A DNA stretch of 22,154 bases. Origin: Phosphoribacter sp964558825. GTDB taxonomy: Bacteria; Actinomycetota; Actinomycetes; Actinomycetales; Dermatophilaceae. This document shows, one piece after another, positions 21,074-22,154 of this stretch. The DNA is taken from contig CAZLGB010000037.1 of the NCBI GenBank assembly GCA_964558825.1, positions 1 through 22,154 of the forward strand. The letters are read 5' to 3'. A program made the translations under genes and the position numbers. The notes beneath the pieces were generated by a model that was not told the origin of the DNA, did no database searches, and saw only the letters and a list, made by a program, of their open reading frames with translations. The number at the start of each line of letters is the position of its first letter. Position 1 is the stretch's first letter.

Positions 21074-22154
21074 GTGGACGACGCCGCAACCCAGCTGGAG
21101 CGGATCTGGCGCGACGAGTGGGGCCGACTGCTGGCCCTGCTCGTCGGCCGGTTCCGCCGGCTCGATCTCGCCGAGGACTCGCTCGCCGACGCCTTCGAGG
21201 CGGCCGCGCGCACGTGGGGGGCGGACGGCATACCGACCAATCCGGCGGCGTGGCTGCTCACCACGGCGCGTCGCCGCGCGCTCGACCGGCTGCGCGCCGA
21301 GGCCGTCGCCGCACGCAAGGAGCCTCTGCTCGTCGTCGACGCCCGCACCCAGGAGGAGGCGCACCGCGCGATGGCCGATCCCGGCGATGCGCCCGCCGAG
21401 CTCGCCGACGAGCGGCTGCGCCTGGCTTTCCTCTGCGCCCACCCCTCGCTCGCGCTTGAGGCCGCTGCTGCGCTCATCCTGCGTATGGTCGTCGGGGTGT
21501 CGACGGCCGACCTCGCGCGGCTCTTCCTCGTCAGCGAGTCGACGATGGCCGCGCGACTCACCCGAGCCCGCAAGAAGCTCGCCGTCGCCGGTGTCCCTTT
21601 CGCGCTGCCCGCGCCCGATCGGCTCGCCGGTCGGGTCGAAGTGCTCGGCACGGTCGCCTATCTGGCTTTCACGGCCGGCTATGCACCTGGCTCGGGCCCC
21701 GATGTCGTGCGGGTCGAGGTGGCCGGCGAGGCGATCCGCCTGACGCGGCTGCTGCGCTCGCTGCTTGAGTCGTATGACGTTGGGTCGCTTTCCGCGGCAA
21801 CGACTTTGGACCCCTTGCTGGCGTTGATGCTGCTGCAACACTCGCGTCGGGACGCGCGGGTCGACGCGGCGGGGGAGATCGTCCTGCTGCCTGATCAGGA
21901 CCGGTCGCGGTGGCGCTCGGACGAGATCGCCGAGGGGCTCATGCTGCTCGATGCGATCGACCCCACGGGGTTGGACGGTCGGGGGATCGAGCTATGGCTG
22001 CAGGCGGCGATCGCGGCCGAGCATGCCCGCGCCACGGCGGCCGCTGCCACCGACTGGCCGCGCATCGCCGACCTGTATGCCGCCCTCGACCGGCATACGG
22101 CCGGGTCGCCGGTCGTGCGCCTCGCGCGGGCGGTCGCCGTCGCCGAGGCGGACG
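21074..22154 (+). CDS. ECF42-type sigma factor, 3' end outside the window
   Basis: The frame from GTG 21074 stays open to the window end (at least 360 codons). Sigma region 2 is visible in LLALLVGRFRRLDLAEDSLA and WLLTTARRRALDRLR. Region 4 follows in LILRMVVGVSTADLARLFLV then SESTMAARLTRARKKLA. The long C-terminal part (from about residue 200, DRLAGRVEVLGTVAYLAFTA, then helical repeats with WLQAAIAAEHARA) is the TPR-like extension of ECF42 sigma factors, which work without a classical anti-sigma factor. The two DGPF genes immediately upstream are the standard ECF42 neighbours. The true stop and full length are not visible. Confidence 0.9.
   Translation, partial: MDDAATQLERIWRDEWGRLLALLVGRFRRLDLAEDSLADAFEAAARTWGADGIPTNPAAWLLTTARRRALDRLRAEAVAARKEPLLVVDARTQEEAHRAMADPGDAPAELADERLRLAFLCAHPSLALEAAAALILRMVVGVSTADLARLFLVSESTMAARLTRARKKLAVAGVPFALPAPDRLAGRVEVLGTVAYLAFTAGYAPGSGPDVVRVEVAGEAIRLTRLLRSLLESYDVGSLSAATTLDPLLALMLLQHSRRDARVDAAGEIVLLPDQDRSRWRSDEIAEGLMLLDAIDPTGLDGRGIELWLQAAIAAEHARATAAAATDWPRIADLYAALDRHTAGSPVVRLARAVAVAEAD

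Larger units (their letters stand above)
1468..22098. repeat. dispersed octamer CGGCATAC / GTATGCCG, about 36 copies
   Basis: By hand I count 16 copies as CGGCATAC (for example 1468, 2276, 2980, 9987, 12044, 22091) and 20 as GTATGCCG (for example 1637, 3294, 5040, 11268, 14248, 20511), within a few bases. All heptamers GGCATAC found were preceded by C, and all GTATGCC were followed by G. A base-composition estimate gives about one copy in 22 kb. Copies lie in several reading frames and also in the MFS relic (2976-2983) and intergenic DNA (20186). None was found in 1-1467, 2284-2975, 5048-7323, 7699-9986 or 14325-17175. Confidence 0.85.

Noticed and set aside
1468..22098. CGGCATAC as Chi or KOPS
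   Set aside because: The two orientations are about equally frequent on one strand, whereas those signals are strand-biased. A genome-scale test would be needed to exclude local inversion effects.

Overview
The window is GC-rich chromosomal DNA from an actinobacterium. GTG and TTG starts are frequent, genes often overlap by 1-4 nt, many transcripts look leaderless, and DipZ-, WXG100- and ECF42-type genes are present. The style suggests Micrococcales, perhaps an Intrasporangiaceae-like genus, but that is inference and there is no rRNA or tRNA to confirm it.

Layout. (1) 1-6.7 kb is a toxin-antitoxin (TA) and efflux zone: a DUF6308-like fragment, an HTH/toxin-like pair, MFS exporter 1, a mazEF-type pair, a relic of an MFS C-terminus, MFS exporter 2, a lone RHH protein, a second MFS C-terminal relic, and hipBA with three operators spaced exactly 26 bp apart. 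(2) 6.7-7.9 kb is gene wreckage: a frameshifted EmrB/QacA-type MFS pseudogene and the last codons of an IS30-type transposase. (3) 7.9-9.14 kb holds a coupled DUF5343 + Swt1-like HEPN pair, the best candidate here for an undescribed defence or toxin system. (4) 9.4-13.7 kb is an envelope redox operon (Met-rich thioredoxin lipoprotein, DipZ-like protein, glutaredoxin-like protein) followed by an OmpR-type response regulator and histidine kinase. (5) 13.8-17.0 kb is a type VII-type WXG partner and polymorphic toxin followed by four candidate immunity genes of different families. (6) 17.0-20.1 kb has a hydrolase, a small membrane protein, an unknown protein, a SUKH protein and a Tat-exported cyclase-family protein. 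(7) 20.3 kb to the end has two DGPF/YCII proteins and an ECF42-type sigma factor that runs off the window, with a fitting ECF-type promoter.

Two patterns cross gene boundaries. The octamer CGGCATAC (GTATGCCG on the other strand) occurs about 36 times by hand count, where about one is expected by chance. It is roughly equal on the two strands, is used in several reading frames (forcing rare ATA codons), and is missing from most segments that look acquired. Second, each MFS exporter is followed, after a small TA-type gene unit, by a second diverged copy of its own last codons with a 23-bp perfect core, as if these units had been inserted at MFS 3' ends.
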